Source: Trichoplax adhaerens (Eukaryota; Placozoa; Uniplacotomia; Trichoplacea; Trichoplacidae). From it: a stretch of DNA of 64,000 nucleotides. The DNA is taken from NCBI RefSeq assembly GCF_000150275.1, contig NW_002060943.1, forward strand, positions 3,217,944 through 3,281,943. Reading direction: 5' to 3'. The translations under genes were made by a program, and so were the position numbers. Positions 13,101 to 26,600 of the stretch are shown here, piece after piece. The notes beneath the pieces were generated by a model. That model did not search any database and was not told the DNA's origin. It saw only the letters and a list, made by a program, of their open reading frames with translations. Position 1 is the first letter of the stretch. The number at the start of each line of letters is the position of its first letter.

Positions 13101-15698
13101 TAAGGAATATGGTAAATTCCACAACCAGAATTATGAGGTTCTTCCCTATTTATAGTTTCATAATTAGAGAAGTCGACGATACGAATAAATATCTTTACAG
13201 ATAACGGTTCAAACTGACCCCAAATCGGTACTTTTAGAAGAGGCGTCATTGCGAAAAGCATTGGTAACTAGTATTAAGTAGACATGTTATGGTAAGTCGT
13301 ACGAGGAATCACAATATTGGGAATAATGCTAGCGGAAAACAGATAACATGTTGTTACCTTGCGCTGATACGTTTACAGCCGTTCCAATAGCAGACAGAAG
13401 GCATAAATCATCACTGATATGAGAAATAAAGTTTAAAAAGGCAGTTAATTTAGGGCGATGTTATAAAGGTACTAGGCAAAGCATAGTTAAGATAAGAACC
13501 ATATCGACAAGCTTTCAGAGTAGCCGGCCACACAATCACATTCAAGCAATTTTGCATGAGATTGAATTTCCAATCGTAGTTCGCGCCACCACGAATCCCG
13601 TACTTCCGATTCATCTTTTGCAGTGTAAGAAGATCATAGTTGAGCACGTGTTATGCTTAACATTTCTTTGCAATAACGATACAAATGGTTCCTTACCGGG
13701 ATTATCGATTTTATCTAGCAGCTTAACTGATCTAGCTGATACAATCCCACCAACAGATTTCAGAAATCCAGCAGGAAACGACGAGATAGTAAAGAATTTA
13801 AATTCCTATGTATTTTGATAGAAAAATATATCTCAAAATTTAAGCATTCACAGGTTGCTTTGAAAGATCACTACACTAATTAATTTGAAGTTCTAAAGTT
13901 TAGATGCAGTTAGGTTAGAATATCTTACGGTCGTATCGAAACCCGATGGTGGTTGCCATGTTGGTACGATTGGATTCACTAAAAAGTAGCATATTTGTAT
14001 CCAATGTTAATAATTAAAAGATGTACTTAGATGCCATCAATGAAAGACTTAAGCTATTGTCTGTACTAAAATTACCGCTAGGTCCTGATGGAATTCCATC
14101 CGAGGAAGATGTTGATGATGCATGTATCAATAAATTGCCATCTTTTCCTACACTGATACAACGATTTTTTACTGGTGTCGAGGGTGCTTTCGATTGAATT
14201 TGATTATGAAGGTCGATATCGATTGGAGACGAACTAACTTCTTGAATAATCTTGTCTTTAAAGGCTTTTTTTGGTCTATCGGAAAAGGATTTTAGTCATT
14301 TAATATATTCAGGTGGAGCTACGCGATCCATAATCGTAAAATCTTTGTCTAGATTTTGTCTAATCAAGGCAACACATACAGTACCTTTCAATTCTGTCAG
14401 GACTACCAATGGTTTGGTCATCAATGTTAGTAATTCGTGAGTGAGTAGTAGATAAATGTGGCGATGATACAATACTAAGTTTTCTAATTACAGCTGCTGT
14501 GCCAATACCTCGTACCACAATGCCGGATTCACCTTCAACGTCAATGCATTGTCTATACCTATTTATTTATAATGCATTTCAAGTATAGGAAAGAATTATA
14601 GCCAGTGCAGCTAGAATAGCTGTATTGCCATATGTCACGCAAAGCAATAACACTGCATCATAGTTACCCCAAGACAGCATTTCCATTTAGTTCAATAACC
14701 TTATTCCCAGTTTTTCGTTGTACTTCACCTAAATCGTCGAGAGCATTCGTCATTGGCATCGCTATGCTATTGTAAATATTACGGCTCTGATATACAGTAG
14801 CAAGCATCTAGTCATACCTGAAAGTCGTTGCAAAAGACGTTGCCGGGCTTGATTGGAAGTTCTTGAGCTTCTGATTTTATCGCGCCACTAATACAATAAA
14901 GATCAAAATCATTTACCATAGTCAGCATATACTCCAGAGAGTTACTATTTTATTTAACACATATACCTCGTATTCAGGATCATTGTTTACTACTAATTCT
15001 TCAACCAATCCTAGAATATTTGTGATTTGGTAGCCATGAGGTATTTCAGTGGCTAAATGTTGGACATAATAAAATTTTAAATTATTTGTTATTAAGATTT
15101 TAAACTGTAGTTCAATGTATACCATTAAGCCATTAACCATGTTGCTCTACCAAATCTACTTTGATGGCAGAATCATTAAACATTTATACTGTACTTACAG
15201 GAGAACATTTTCACACCACAAGAGGATTCTTTAAATTTATTAAAATCACGAAATAATTCTACCGTGACTATAATGTTCAGCTCACCGCGGACACCTGTAT
15301 GGTTGTATCGGTTATGCCAGAACAATTTTAATTTAAAAAACTATTATTATTCGAGATCTAATGACAAGAAAGTTTCGTATTACCTCTTAGCGTGTCATAA
15401 ACCGGAAACCAACCCGATAGTTGTTGGGAAGAACTCCTTTGCAATAGCGGAGTAAGGCAGACATAAACCTTTGATTTGATAAATTGTTATAATAATATGA
15501 TCTTGATGAGCGCATTATGGAGTAAAACGATAGCTTTTAATTATTGCCTCTCATTCATTTATACATATTGCACATTATGTATAATCTAAGATCAAGACAA
15601 ACGTCAATTTAAGCGCAGTATAACAAGTTAATAAAGCCAGTTATATTAAGTCATGTAATAACCGAAATCGATCCATTAAACACAACTACAGTACGAAC

Positions 15699-15735
<37 letters not shown>

Positions 15736-17699
15736 TCGTAATGATGAATTGACTGTATAAGTGTACGTTGGAGATTGCTCATTAGGAGATCATTTTAGTG
15801 CAATATAGTATAAATTTATTTGGAATTATATTCATTTAAACAAATTTCAAAGAGTTTATGTTGTATTTGCAAAGGTATTTAATTTACTTATTACCATTCC
15901 AATAGCATCGTGGGCGGTATACGTATCATGATCTAGAACCCTTTCAAATTGTTTCAAAGCAACTCATTAATTTTCTTTAATTAACAGTAGAAAATAAAAC
16001 TTGGAAGTTTAAATTCAGCCGAAAGCGAACATCACCTAAAATGATCTATAAACTAAAACTATTTTGTATACTCATATAATAGCCAAGATAGAAAATACGC
16101 AATTAATGCCGGGAAGTTGCTTACTTTATTTCCAAGCATCTGTCTTGTACTTCTTCATCATCAGCCTATATAATAGGTATAATGCTAGTTAGAAATTGAC
16201 ACATATAATCCTACATTTATATATCAAAGTTACTTACATATCACAATCTATACTAAGTACATCTACTAGTAGTCTATCCTTTATTAAAGATTTTTTTGTG
16301 ATTCCGTATACGGTACAGTTGATTAGAAATGGCCGTTATCTGTAGATCTACAGTAAAAGTTACAGTTATCTAGTGGCCACTGACCTCAAAGCGAAACCAG
16401 TCGCATTTCCAAGAAGGATTAAGTGTACGCTTACAAACATCAGTTTTGTAAGTATTACTACCAAACTTGACCTGTACAAGTAAGGTAACAAATAGAAAAG
16501 TGTTAATGTTACCAGAGGTATATTGAATTAACCGTAAAAATGAAGGATTGCACTTAGTTCCTGGCGTATACTTTTCATCACATGAAACATAAAACGTTAT
16601 ATGCCATAGTATTTGAGCAAAGGTAATAGAATTATCATATTATTTAATATCACGAATTTTTGTAAGTATTTCAGCGACAAAAATGAATACCATCAATGTA
16701 CCCATATCGAACGACATTCCCCAAGTATGAATGGATAAGTTAACGAGATGACAGATATGCAACTGATTCATCAATTGAATAAGGTATCGGAGTCATTTGC
16801 GATAGAATTTATAACGGTAACTCTTGTATGTTGATGAAAGAAAATTCGTATTCAGGATATATGAAAAAGTAGGGTTTAAAAGGATAGAGTTTCATGTGCA
16901 TTTCTTCCGTAGTACAGTACAATGCATTCAGAAATGAATTAACACTAATACGTATTGTTTATCTACTTTATTTTAGTACTTGATCCCAAAATTGAAATAC
17001 ACCAAGACTAGATTGAACAAAGTTGTCCAAAGCTAGAGAGTAGTTTGTGTATCACTTTCTAAGCATGTCGCAAGACTGGATTAAATTTAATAGGATTGTA
17101 TTGACGATGGTGGCAGAATTGTGCAAATATGGAATAAAGGGGAAATGCAGGCATTGTCATGAGCAGGACGTTATTGTGTATGGTACTAGGCTACTAGCTA
17201 CTACTCGTCTTTTCAGGGGTTGGTCGTAATTTTGGGAATTGGCCATTTTCGATCACACCTAATACTACTAGCGCAACGACAGTATTGTTTGAAAACTATT
17301 GTGCATCAGAGAGAATACAAGTTGGCAAGATTTGGTTTGAAAGTAAGCGGTCCACTCGTATAACAATACAGGATACAACGATGACAAGACATGTTATTCC
17401 TCTTCTTTCTACCTAGGCCTAGGCAAATAAGGCTACATTCTACCCACTGCTTCCAACTGAAATTGATCGATTGTCGACAATTTGTGGTAGTTTGATATTG
17501 GCAAAATTACTTATATGCCACAGCATATTTTCGTATTTACTAATATGCCACTCAAAAAATCTTTGCAAAGGTTAGACATGTACTTCGCTTTCACTGTAGC
17601 AATACGTACCTCAACAAATGCATCGGCTAAATCGCTCGCCCGATCCATGACGGGAAAATTGCGACCAGCGACTATTTTTACATTGATTTTGGCCGGCAT
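10170..17699 (-). CDS. C2CD5: C2 domain-containing protein 5 (C2CD5/CDP138)
   Basis: Predicted 1004 aa, close to the roughly 1000-aa vertebrate protein, a Ca2+/phospholipid-binding factor for insulin-stimulated GLUT4 vesicle traffic in mammals. Thirty-two coding exons, 5' to 3': 17610-17699, 16385-16471, 16125-16165, 15895-15940, 15384-15468, 15199-15294, 14967-15052, 14818-14887, 14668-14761, 14385-14558, 14076-14275, 13929-13978, 13697-13805, 13500-13614, 13358-13413, 13219-13267, 13047-13145, 12825-12914, 12636-12693, 12514-12567, 12362-12436, 12197-12271, 11842-12108, 11696-11753, 11540-11601, 11381-11458, 11216-11302, 11060-11093, 10876-11018, 10678-10788, 10439-10585, 10170-10298. The N-terminal C2 domain keeps Asp19, Asp26, Asp76, Asp78 and Asp84, the calcium ligands. 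Family-specific blocks include VEELVVNNDPEY, CGIYHIPY, LPCCLC and IGGNAFLSY. The 34-nt exon at 11060 is the least certain. Several donors are weak (GTTGAA, GTTCGT, GTTCTT) but the phases agree. Confidence 0.95.
15701..15730. repeat. (TA)15 microsatellite in a C2CD5 intron
   Basis: Fifteen uninterrupted TA units lie in the intron between C2CD5 coding exons 4 and 5. Confidence 0.95.
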
Positions 17700-20600
17700 G
17701 ATCCTACACTCCATTAAGAATAAGTATATTTTGATCAGTCGAAGGTTTATGCTTGTATGTCTATTCGTTGAACAAGTATTGTCATGGATCGCTTTATCAA
17801 TTCAATATGGTTACAAAGCAGCACTATCAACAACAAATCTTGATGTTGTATCAGATGTACAGTATATGACGATTGGCATCATACTTTTACTTATTGGATT
17901 CAACTACCGTACCTGAATGGCTTTCTTTCTTACCGGGATCAACCAAGTTGGTACAGTAGAGTCAGTGCAAGGAGTTAATGCTAGGTGTAATATCCAAATC
18001 AATCAATTCGTTCTCTGTCGTTTTTGATCTCTTACTTACTCCTTCTGTGCAATCTTTTTGACGTTCTCTACAAATCCACTGCAGTTCAACAACATCCACA
18101 CATGTTGAGCAGTCTATTGGGGGATGCTGTTGGATACCGATGCAATCCTAATCCAGTAATGGACAAATGGGTTGTTGGAAGCTTCTTCGACGTCACTAGC
18201 CGGCTCCCGACACTTTGCAAAAAGACCAATTCGCTTGGCTTGAAATTGTTGTACACTTCGCCAATCTTTGGATGGGAAATCACAGCAGATTAACTCAGCA
18301 CTACATAGATTCCAAGTTATTCACTGCTAGAAATTCTATCAATTGCCAATAGATCAATATTGATCAATTTTCTACTTCATGCAATGCAAGAAAAACTAAT
18401 ATTAAACTTGTCAGTCAGCACTGGTCTAATCATAGTCAACACTTAATCTAGTGTTGTTAATCAATATGATTTCTTTGGCGTCAGCCAGACAGCCGCCGTT
18501 ACACTGGTCTAGTACGACCATAGTGGTACTCTAGAGTGCGTCTACAGTGTATAGTACCGTACCGCGTACAGTACTGTGTCAAGGGTATCAACATCGCTTT
18601 ATTGCGCATGCACCAAACAGGAGATCAGCCTGTGAATGGGGAGGGGGGGGAGGGGGGTACAAAAAATGAATTCAATCGTCGATGTCATTAGTTTATTTTC
18701 ATCAATTAAATGAACTCGATTCTCTGTCCTTTTAAACTTGAAAATGCAGCGAATACGAATAGAAGCATCAAAGGAAGTATAGATAAAAGATAAAATCGTA
18801 AATTGCATACGGCTTTATATCCCTGACGTTGGGCCTTGAACGGACCTTTACATGTTCAGTAGGTTGTCCCTTTTTAGACAGTACTGGAGTAAGACAACAT
18901 GCTTAAATACCGATACATTTTAACCAACGTTTCAAAAAATGAATTCTATCGTCGATGTCATTAGTTTATTTTCATCAATTAAATGAACTCGATTCTCTGT
19001 CCTTTTAAACTTGAAAATGCAGCGAATACGAATAGAAGCATCAAAGGAAGTATAGATAAAAGATAAAATCGTAAATTGCATACGGCTTTATATCCCTGAC
19101 GTTGGGCTAATCGCCTTGAACGGACCTTTACACGTTCAGTAGGTTGTCCCTTTTTAGACAGTACTGGAGTAAGACAACATACTTAAATACCGCTACATTT
19201 TGGTATTGTCCGTGCTATTACTAGAGGCCATTTTAGGACAAAGCCGTGAAATTCCTAAATGGACGCTTTAAATCCTATAGGACTCTTTATTGATGTCATT
19301 ACATGCGGTGAAAAAAGAAATGGATGCTTCCAATGATATCACTGTCATCTTTTGAATATTTTACTGATATGAAAATCTTGAATCATAATAGAAATGTATT
19401 CTGCGAGACGTAGAATACTGTATGCTAGACCATGGACGACTACAAGAAGAGTGTAGATCTTCTTTTAATAGTCCTGGCTACACTTACCACATCAACCATG
19501 TCAGTCTCATAAAGGTAAAAAACCTCTAGGCACGCAATAAGTAATACTACGTACCTATTCATACATGACCTAGAAGAGAGTTGGCATTGAATGACGATAT
19601 TGTCAAAAATAAATTAATTATAATTATCATGAATAAATTATACGTCTATAATGATTGATGATTTCATTGCCGAACTCTTTCACTTAATTTACTGTGATGT
19701 AGGGTTGATTAATCAGCGCATGTACTATTTTATATGAGCTCTGGTCAATGTACTGTTATAATTGAGTTGTCCTTAATGCGAAACAACATGGACTTAATCT
19801 AAATCGAATTGAATATATTATAAAATGTTAAGATTTCACCATCTTTATGGCATACCAATACTGTTTAGCAACGCGACTGGACGCTTATTTTTCGACTATT
19901 GTAATAGAGTTATTATGTAGTATACGCATAATTGCTCAAAATGTGTAAGTTCACGCTTATACTCAGGGCTATTCAAAGCATAGTAATTTTTTAAATCAAT
20001 CCTAAAAGTCTATAAAGCAAAGCAATAGAATAGTTGAGAGTGTTCATACAGGTAACATTTACGTAAGTGTCGTGCTAATACCGTCCATGATACCATCTTA
20101 AAGTGAGTAAACGTTGTTATCGTTTCACTAAACGATAGAAGCTCAAGCCTTTCTACTATTTTTTTTTCTCTATAGGCTTACGCTTAGAACATAAATTTAA
20201 CTCTCAATATGACCTCGATAGTGTTTAAATCTGTTTACTTGATGGCAGACCAGTAAAAATATAAATGCTGAAGAGATAATCTTGGTAAAGTGACTCAGCG
20301 TTTTAAAGACAGTGATAATCTAAATGCTGCAATCAAATAAAATTGTTCACCGGGACAAAATTTGGGAATAAAATCAATCAATCAATAACAAGTGAACTTA
20401 ATAAAAGGTAATTAGTATTGTACTTATTCGCGAAATAACTTAATAGCGGTTACCAGCTGATTATTCAAGCTCAATAGATTAATCTAATACTACTTTGAGA
20501 AAGAGCCTCATATAGCATTATGTTAAAACATTAAAACATGAAAGTAGGATACATACGAGTATATATATAATATTTTGAACTTATCAATCTATTTTGTTTA

Positions 20601-20894
20601 TACTGTAGATAATTACTATGGGTATTCAAACAATAACCTTAACACTGAATAGTTTAATAAACGTAAAATTACTCTTCCTTTTCTTAGTTTTCTGAAAACA
20701 GTACAATTTAGTTAATTACCTATACAGTATTCAGCGCATTATCTTTTTATCATAGACTACGCTATATGAATAGCACAGAATAAAATAAAATAAATCGATG
20801 GAAATAGATACAGGGGCATACAGTATCTTATTAACTGTGTACATATGGCACGATCCTAAAATTCACATATTGCGTTCTATATGGCGAATAATAT
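17700..20894. other. Intergenic region between C2CD5 start and the protease 3' end
   Basis: No exon chain is visible. It contains the 5' flank of C2CD5, a GTAC-rich palindromic patch at about 18541-18580, a short G-run near 18640-18657, and a two-copy direct repeat at 18661-19200. The rest is AT-rich and looks non-coding. Confidence 0.5.
18661..19200. repeat. Two-copy direct repeat, about 265 bp per copy
   Basis: Copy 1 (18661-18922) and copy 2 (18934-19200) are nearly identical, offset by about 273 bp. Copy 2 carries a 5-bp insertion (AATCG after GGGCT) and a few substitutions. Both copies end in a TAAATACCG-type block. No transposase or terminal inverted repeat is visible, so I read this as a local duplication. 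Confidence 0.9.
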
Positions 20895-23693
20895 TTATAT
20901 ATTTTCCTTTTCCATATCAATGACATTCGCCAGACCAACTCTATTTCTACCTTTATCGAAAATGGTATAATAGTTTGCTAAAAATAGATCTCCTAATATC
21001 CAAACTGAATGTCTCATGCTAAGGCTATAAAGTCCGCTAATGCACAGTGTTCTTGTCTTCAGTGGAGCCTGATAAGAAAATGAGATATAACACGTTAAGT
21101 AAATATACATTTGTCACGATTTGGTAAAACTTCAATTTTCTCTACAATTTTAGTAATAAATTTACCCTCCATATGTAATGCTTTGGTAATAAAGGGAAGT
21201 CTTTTCCATTGAAGCGAAAATTAATTACTGGCAGGCTATCTACTACATTGCAATCAACTGCATACTACATGTAAAACAAAAACATTTACGTTATGGATAG
21301 GCAAATTAACTATTTTTAGCTCCTACTCATCTTTTAAAAATTGTAAACAAGTGCATGTTTCAGACAAAGCTATAAGTCTTTACGGTATTTATTCCGTAAT
21401 TATTAATCAATTTTACTTAATGCTGATATATATTTACACTTTCATATTTACCATGTTCAAATTTCGATATTTATTGTATTCTTCACTCCTGCTATCCATC
21501 AATTCATCCAAGTTAACAGCATGTATCTCTTGATGAATTCTATCCACTTGTTCTGTAGGTCCTATTATCATACTTGTGCCAGTGTCTATAATTGCCGAAC
21601 AATCACGATTGCATAATCTGACGTTGTCTCCTTCTTTTCGATCACTACTAACAGTTATTCTTTGAAAAGATTAATTTACATTGGTTATTGCGGATTAAAA
21701 ATTGGCTAAAATTCATTAGCATTATCTACATATAACTGATTTTAACTGATTGTAACTAATTTTAAACTGATTTTGTATAACTGATTTTAAAGCTTTCATG
21801 AGATCTCCAGGAATTTTGAATGATGCAAATATACTGTATGCATATAACAATACTATCAATAATGTACCACTGCAGTAGAAATCTTAGTTCCATTACTATT
21901 CGCCTGAAAATTCAACTTACAGATCGAGTTTAATTTGCCAATATGCTTGCTTGATAACTGGAATATAAGTAATTGGGCCTTCGATGTAACTTTTGTCAAT
22001 GCCACCTAAAATTAGTTCTCCACCCGGATAAGTCGACCCTCTGAATAAATTGAGTAATTAAAAAAAAATTAGCTATTCTCCATTAGTCTGATAGAGCTAT
22101 TTTTGGAAGTCTTTGATTATACGTATATAGTATAATTGAATGAATAAAATTATACCCACCGTCTAAAATAGAAAGAAAAAATTGGTTGATCAACACTTTT
22201 TTGATAGATCATGTTATCAAAAACTGTGTTGGCGTCAATTACTGATAGTTCTCGATATGCCAAGCCGACAAGACCGTCAAAGGCATGAAACCTTGTTTTG
22301 CGTCTACTATTGGACCATGACAGTTGAAAAATTTCACTGAATATTTGTTTATATACTGCTATTCCTCCAATCTATTAACGACAAAAATTGATACGTAGTT
22401 GAATAATTTTTAAATTTTATTAATATTCTTAAGAGGCTTTATCAAGCTAGTATAGAGATAGTAGGAGGAAAAATTATGTATTGAAAATTGTTGTGAATCT
22501 TAACTATAGTCATGGATTACTAGGCACTATACCAAGGTAACGTATCTGGCGGTGCATGCAATGATTTATTTGATAATTTAACCTACCGAAACGACATCTT
22601 GTCCAACGAAGCCTTTAACATCACTTATTAAGTAGCGGAAGCTTACAATATAGTTTGATGGACGAAAAGTGGTTGATGCAGAATGATTAAAAGTTTTATG
22701 TAAAGCTAGTTCATAGTAAAATAGTTTAAAAGGTGATTAATATAAGTTGTTATAACAGTAAGAACACAACATGCGAGTATGGTATTACGCAAGTTTATCA
22801 AGCACAATCTTTCCATAATAATGAGAAGTTACGGTATGTAATGAAAGCTTGTGCAATATGTATTATTTTATCTAGATATTTGAGCACTACTAAAGAAACA
22901 TTAGGTTCACGACTAACTATAGCAATCTATTTGTGAGGAATTGTTTTCATTTGATTACGGTACACATCCATACACTGAACTTACTGCAATACGAATTATG
23001 ACATTTTGATGATGGGATCCAAAAATCGGCTGAGCCGGTGTCAAAAATCACTTGAAAAGTTTGTGAAGGCGTTCCAATTGAAATTTCGCCGAAATACTGC
23101 ATCTGTCATAAATACAAGATTTAAATTTTAATTTATTTATTCGAGTAGTTATAAAATATCCCTATCTAGGAAATCTTATCACAGCTCCTATCTAAATTAC
23201 AAAAGGACTGTTATTTCTTATAGGCTAGATGTAATCGGCTTAGGAAACATTTATCGATATTTATATGTTGCAATCAAAATGCACAGTGTAGTGTCACTAA
23301 CATCCAAAAAGTTAGTTAATATCTCCCTTCCATCTCTTTTGAATTTAGAATCCTTCCTATTTTTGTCCATGATATTGTTATATCGACGCCCTATATCATC
23401 AGAATTGCGCATCGTGATCTTCTGATTGAGTTGAATCCTTCAAAAAATATAAAATATCCATTTACTAAAGATAACATGTATTTGCTAATAAAAAATAAAG
23501 AATTGCATACATAGTAAAACAATTAAGAGATTAAAAACGGTCACTGTAAAACACTTGTAAAATGGAAAAAGTTGCACTCTATGCAATCATTTATTTCAGA
23601 TTTAATGGTGTCCATTTTAATATACCTTTGAATAGCTAGTGACCTCGCTAGTAGCATACTGAAGATTACTGCCTGAATGATTTGGTAAATCAT
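20895..23693 (-). CDS. Aspartic endopeptidase, pepsin/cathepsin-D type (family A1)
   Basis: Predicted 417-aa secreted or lysosomal aspartic protease. Coding exons 5' to 3': 23626-23693, 23302-23437, 22985-23102, 22587-22705, 22160-22371, 21921-22040, 21452-21659, 21166-21264, 20895-21068; all phases agree. Residues 1-20 form a hydrophobic signal peptide. A propeptide follows, then [14 protein letters not shown], the usual mature N-terminus of the family. The two catalytic aspartates are Asp89 (FDTGSADFW) and Asp283 (IDTGTSM). Further matches are [21 protein letters not shown], and the C-terminal WILGDLF and [15 protein letters not shown]. Oddity: the substrate-binding flap keeps its tyrosine (Tyr132, FRY) but the usual Gly-Ser/Thr-Gly after it reads Leu-Ile-Ser. 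Function as an acid protease is inferred from family. The exact paralog (cathepsin D or another A1 member) is not settled. Confidence 0.92.
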
Positions 23694-26600
23694 TTTTTTT
23701 TTCAATAATTTCGCGAAATTAAGTACCGTATTCAAAATGATCAATTACTTCGTCTCTACACGGATATTTATTTAATTTTCCCTTAAGTTCGATAGACCAT
23801 GGCCAAAAAATGAAAAAATAACATGCGCGCATACCTCAATGAAAGGAATTTCACACAAGAATAAATATAACTCTTTAAAGTAGCTTGTAGTATAGAATGA
23901 AAAGATAAAACAATATTGTTATTGTTATTGGAAGGCAGTTTGTCTAAGAAGAAATCTGATATTGTTTCATTTGTCACATGTGGACAAATTAAAAAAGAAA
24001 TGAAGTAATTGTTTATTAATTATATTGAAGTATCAACAGATACTGTTGTAATTATTACAAGACTCTTTTATACCGAATGTACACTGCGGTAAATCTGCTC
24101 ATTTCTAGAATGAACAAATAACAATGCAATAAACAAATCAAACTAGATACTGCCATTCGCATGTCGATTGAGCCTGCGGTCCGAGATAGTTCATTGAAGC
24201 CTACCGCAGCTAGTTGTAGAATAGTACTATCGACATACAACTTTATTTACAATGAATGCGTTGTGAACAGTATCGCTAAACTGGAATCAAATTGTCAACA
24301 CTACTTGCAATATCAGTAAATTGAATGATTCAATTTAATGTTCATTTCTCAGGCAAAACGCAGTCGAAGTGCACTATACTCGTACCATACAGTATATTGA
24401 AATAGAAGTATGTGAATAAAGTACAAAATTGTAATTTCGGGGAGTAGAATTGCATGCTTCATACTCCGATAAATTAGTATTAATTAGTATTCAAGATTCT
24501 TTCATTTTAATTAATTATGAATGATATAATAATTATTATCCAGTATTGCCATTTGGAAACGTTATAAATAGTAATAACGATACCAATACAGTAATACTGC
24601 CATGAAAAAGAAAGATTGATTAGCAAGCGCACCCGTTTGGAGAAGGAGATGCTAATCCCATTCAGGGATCAACATCAATATAGGGCTCCCCCATATTAAT
24701 GTCTATGTATCAAATTGATGGGATCAATCAATATCAGTACACGGCTCTCTTCTCAAGTTACATGTACAGTACAATATTACGAAAATAGGGAAGCTATGTA
24801 GAGTACATTAGGCCCCGTTCATAATAACCCCGATTACTTAGATACTGGGCATCAATAGCTTAAACGATAATACATTATTGTAGGAGTCTGCACTTCAAAT
24901 TGGATGCGATTCTTCCAAGAGTAAGACGTTGCACCAACGCAATGAAAGTTAGGAACAACCGACGACAACTATTGAGTTATTGGTAATAGGGGTTACTATG
25001 AACGAGCCTAATGTAGAGTACATGTATGCAGTATGTACAGTATACAGTACAGTATACTGTTTGTACTGTAATGTACTGTAGGGAAATGGTATGCAGTACT
25101 GTATATTGATATTGATCCGTATTAATTAAGTCAAGGTGCAAAACCTTATAGCGACTATACTTCTTAAAAGTCCCTGTTTCACATCAACCGTGGATTTGTA
25201 ATATCGAATATCACAGACTGATGAAATTTCTTCAAATCGGGGACTCTGCCGTGGAGGTAAGAGAAAGAACCTCCTCTTTGTCGAATACCATAATGATCCA
25301 GAATCAAATTTTGCGCGCTGAAAAGTTGTTGCTTTGTTACAGTACTCAGTACTGTACAGTACTGTACTGCTGCGCAGTGTTCTGGTCAGACCCTTGGAAA
25401 CTGTGTGTACAGTATAGTACTTTGCAAGAATGCTTTTACTATTTTTGTATTGTACAGTACTGTACCACAGTAGAGACTGTACAAATGTACTGTAGAGTAC
25501 AGTGTACAGTACTCAGAGTTGGAACACACTTTTGAACTTGAGCTGTACTGTACTGTACAGTACAGTACAGTACTGGACACACTGTACTGTACTGTACTGT
25601 ACAGTATTGTACCGTACAGTACGATTGACTGCATCCTGTAAAACTGTACTGTAGCATCTTGCCTACAGTAGTTGGTAACGGTACAGTCCCACTGGCAGAG
25701 TGGTATTTGCTAGCATTTCTTGGTGATTCGATGAAACACGTCTTATTACAGTCTTCTTTCTATCAAAGCTGCACCGCTGTGGACAACAAAAACAGCAAGA
25801 CTAGGAAATAAAAAAGTACGGTACGTATATATATTTAATCGTCGACGGTGTACGGTAGTTATTATGAAAAACATTCAAGCAATTTGGACTTGATTGTACT
25901 GTATACATCAAGTCTTGCAAAAAGTTTTGTCTCTTGTTAGTCGGACTGTACAAAGTTGCATTTTAATTTTGCTTCATTCGTATGTAGTAAGAGTGCCTTC
26001 AACGATGACAGTATTCGTCTACTGTGAGTTAAAATCGATCTCTTACAAAAGTATGTACAATACATACTCTACTGTACTATACAGTACACTTGACGAGTGA
26101 CTGATAGGAGTCTATGTTCTTCTATCAGCATTATCAAATTGTCCCCATCCCGGAGGGAATGATTTTACTCATCCTGCTTTCCCCGTACCCCTTTTTTTTT
26201 CACGTCAATGCTTTCCCAGTATAGTATTTGCTCATTGATTTAAAGTGACGATACTGCTAGTCCCGATAAAGCGTTTCCACGTACGCTACGTCCTTTCCGA
26301 GTCAATGCATATAAGAGAGGCTCCGAGGAGCCTCTATGAAAAGCATCTCACTAAAAATGGAAGTGCATTATTGTCAATCAATCCATTCACTTCGTCCATT
26401 CCAAGTGGAATTTTCAAAGATCTCTCCAAGCTGTCATTTTGACCTTGCATTCCTTTCATTAGTATTGCTCAATCAGTGGGCATGAGTCATTGGAGAAGTT
26501 ATTTCGAAGATGAAATCAACGATTTTGGCGGTGGATAAGTTTAGAATTTGAAATCGCGCTTGAACTATAGCTATGCAGTGACAGTATAGTGTCCAATGTT

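Noticed and set aside
17515..17916. 133-codon plus-strand frame with hydrophobic stretches
   Set aside because: It is antisense to the first coding exon of C2CD5, which is strongly supported; no independent evidence for the plus frame.
25221..25657. Overlapping open frames on both strands
   Set aside because: Same cause: GTAC-palindrome repeat translated in several frames, with no family match.
26316..26335. Histone-type 3' stem-loop (AGAGGCTCC...GGAGCCTCT)
   Set aside because: Loop and stem sequence differ from the histone consensus, and no histone gene is nearby.
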